A stretch of 49,329 nt of DNA from Dysgonomonas sp. 216 (GTDB lineage: Bacteria > Bacteroidota > Bacteroidia > Bacteroidales > Dysgonomonadaceae), in NCBI RefSeq assembly GCF_010501065.1, contig NZ_QVMM01000007.1, positions 160,633 to 209,961 of the forward strand, written 5' to 3'. This document shows, one piece after another, positions 47,771-49,329 of the stretch. Within the stretch, counting starts at the first letter, position 1. Each line of letters starts with the position of its first letter. Position numbers and translations under genes: made by a program. The notes beneath the pieces were generated by a model. That model had not been told where the DNA came from, made no database searches, and saw nothing but the letters and a program-made list of their open reading frames with translations.

Positions 47771-47794
47771 GGCGAAAAAATTGGCGAAAAAATT
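47771..47794. repeat. Tandem 12-bp repeat
   Basis: GGCGAAAAAATT occurs twice in direct tandem between the attachment site and the integrase gene. It may be an arm-type integrase binding site, by position only. Confidence 0.55.
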
Positions 47795-47956
47795 GGGCTT
47801 ATTTCTTGTCAATTTTAATCCTTTTTTCTTCATAATCAAAATTCGTTATGGAAGATTAATTATTCTCAAATATAAGGATAAATATCAGTATCATCCATAC
47901 ATGGAATAAATTTAGATCATTCACTTATTACTTTTTTTATTGTAACATTAGGATAT

Positions 47957-49222
47957 ATGAATATTCAAAATAAAATACATATGAGTGTACTCTTAGATAC
48001 AAGAGATGCTAGAAAGGACGGAACATTTCCGGTAAAACTCATGATATATTATGATAAAGGTAAATTTAAACGGTATTCTTTAAAAAATAGAATATATCTG
48101 TCAAAGGAAAATTGGATCAAGCTCAATAGTCCCCGATTAAAGTTGGATAGTTTGATAAAGATTAAAACTGAGATAGATAAAGAATTGGGTATTGCATCCG
48201 GAATTATAAAAAAATTAGGAAATGAATTTACTTTGGATTTATTCAATGCATTATATTACGATAAACCTACCACTCAAAAGCCCGAGAAGGATCTGATATA
48301 TAATATATACCAAAAATATATTGATGAATTAAGAAAGGAAAAAAGGATTGGAAGTGCATTGGCTTATGAAACGGCAATGAAATCTATGAAGAAATTTTCG
48401 CCAAATTTACCATTAAATAAAATTACTCCTGCTTTCTTAAAAGAGTATGAAGATTGGATGATTAGTAAAAATAAGTCAATAACAACTGTCGGTATATACT
48501 TGCGTTCATTTAGAGCAATAATTAATATTGCTAAGACTGATGGTTTCATCACAGAAAAACAATATCCGTTTGGTCCGAAGAAAAAAAAGAAATATGAGAT
48601 TCCTGAAGGTAGGAATATAAAGAAAGCTTTGCCAACTGATAACATAAAACTTATTATAGGTGCAGTTATGCAATCTCCGGAGGCTGAATTTTCCCGTGAT
48701 ATCTGGCTCTTTAGTATGTATTGCTATGGAATGAATATGGCAGACGTATTTTCATTAAAATATGAAAATATCAATGATGGCTTCATATTCTTTACTCGAA
48801 AAAAGACAGATAATACTACAAAGAAAAAAGCTCCTATTGTTGTATATATTACCGAACCTATACAATCAGTATTAGATAAATGGGGCAATAAAGACAAAAA
48901 CCCGCGTAATTATATATTTAATGTTTTCACTCACGGAATGACCCACTTGGAACAACATCATGCAAAGAAGACAAAGACAAGGCAAATCAATGGTTATATG
49001 AAAAGATTATCCATTCGTCTTGGTATTGATTCTAAATTAACTACGTACGTTGCCAGGCATTCTTATGCAACTATTTCTAAGAACAACGGAGTAAATATTG
49101 CTGAGATATCTGAAAATTTAGGTCATTCTAGTTTAGAAACCACTAAGAATTATCTGGACTCATTTCCGCTTGAGCATAAAAAAGAAAAAGCTAATGAGTT
49201 TTTGAGAAATTTTGATGAATAA
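47957..49222 (+). CDS. Tyrosine recombinase/integrase of an integrative element
   Basis: This 421-residue protein has an N-terminal arm-binding domain (about 10-100), a SAM-like core-binding domain (about 115-205) and a C-terminal catalytic domain. The nucleophile is Y399 (TTKNYLDSF), with H390 (NLGHSS) and R367 in TYVARHSYAT. The region where relatives carry the first catalytic arginine reads YCYGMNMADV (254-263), with Y257 where many Bacteroidetes homologues have Arg; this may matter for activity. It lies 320 nt from a tRNA fragment and points into the element. It probably drives site-specific integration and excision. Confidence 0.92.
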   Translation: MNIQNKIHMSVLLDTRDARKDGTFPVKLMIYYDKGKFKRYSLKNRIYLSKENWIKLNSPRLKLDSLIKIKTEIDKELGIASGIIKKLGNEFTLDLFNALYYDKPTTQKPEKDLIYNIYQKYIDELRKEKRIGSALAYETAMKSMKKFSPNLPLNKITPAFLKEYEDWMISKNKSITTVGIYLRSFRAIINIAKTDGFITEKQYPFGPKKKKKYEIPEGRNIKKALPTDNIKLIIGAVMQSPEAEFSRDIWLFSMYCYGMNMADVFSLKYENINDGFIFFTRKKTDNTTKKKAPIVVYITEPIQSVLDKWGNKDKNPRNYIFNVFTHGMTHLEQHHAKKTKTRQINGYMKRLSIRLGIDSKLTTYVARHSYATISKNNGVNIAEISENLGHSSLETTKNYLDSFPLEHKKEKANEFLRNFDE

Positions 49223-49266
49223 CCTATGAAATAATATGACATTTATTGACAAATAATGTGTATAAT

Positions 49267-49310
49267 ATAATTGAAAAGTAGTCCACTAAAATAATTGAAA
49301 AGTATACCAC
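49267..49310. repeat. Pair of 20-bp near-identical direct repeats at right edge
   Basis: Two copies of ATAATTGAAAAGTA followed by GTCCAC or TACCAC (49267-49286 and 49291-49310) repeat with a 24-bp period and differ at two bases. The pattern resembles the repeated end motifs of IS21-family insertion sequences, but the rest lies outside the window. Confidence 0.5.
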
Positions 49311-49329
49311 CAGTTAGGTAAAATGTGTG

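Larger units (their letters stand above)
47363..47956. other. Junction between chromosome and integrative element
   Basis: These ~590 bases hold the lutC terminator, the 3' part of a CAT-anticodon tRNA on the minus strand (47596-47637), and a 12-bp unit twice in tandem (47771-47794). No protein gene is visible. Base composition beyond the tRNA fragment is markedly AT-rich. Confidence 0.6.

Overview
The window comes from a low-GC member of the Bacteroidota, most likely order Bacteroidales. The evidence is the many TAnnTTTG (-7) promoter elements, the NigD-like, DUF1573, DUF4468 and DUF1460 proteins, Bacteroidales-type lipoproteins, an S9B dipeptidyl peptidase, and a Bacteroidetes-type tyrosine recombinase. 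A Dysgonomonas/Parabacteroides-like genome is plausible, but the genus is not proven from sequence alone. Most of the window is ordinary chromosomal core with short operons on both strands. The last ~1.7 kb is the edge of an integrated element.

Region 199-8341 (minus strand) is the most interesting part. It is a tight five-gene operon: a membrane-anchored HEAT-like repeat protein, a processive family 2 glycosyltransferase, a large TPR protein ending in a YaiO-like outer-membrane beta-barrel, a DUF4838 glycosidase-like lipoprotein, and a DUF1573 lipoprotein. The part list resembles a synthase-dependent exopolysaccharide machine (compare PgaC/PgaA/PgaB, or E. coli YaiP/YaiO), but with different periplasmic parts. 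A 34-bp imperfect inverted repeat lies between this operon and the divergent leuS.

Region 8838-25265 holds leuS, a YitT-family membrane protein, tRNA-His, guaA, a nitroreductase, a secreted C1 cysteine peptidase, a NigD-like lipoprotein and mltG. It also holds a minus-strand run of fhs, a DUF1460 amidase-like protein, a CPBP protease and a WcaJ-type initiating sugar transferase, followed by a plus-strand family 10 glycoside hydrolase-like protein.

Region 25326-42819 is housekeeping: lon, a GNAT acetyltransferase with trmN6, an NlpC/P60 lipoprotein, typA, a dipeptidyl peptidase with lipA, a membrane protein with a degenerate Nudix-like domain, and a NatAB-like ABC exporter. It continues with tRNA-Arg(CCT), a RelA/SpoT homologue whose hydrolase site is destroyed, a DUF4468 protein, a DnaQ-like exonuclease and a hotdog thioesterase.

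Region 42985-47362 is a lactate import and oxidation cluster: L-lactate permease followed by overlapping lutA, lutB and lutC. At 47596-47637 lies an isolated 3' part of a CAT-anticodon tRNA, followed by a tyrosine recombinase gene. This is best read as the attachment-site end of an integrative element that continues past the right edge. Two 20-bp near-identical repeats at 49267-49310 resemble an insertion-sequence end.
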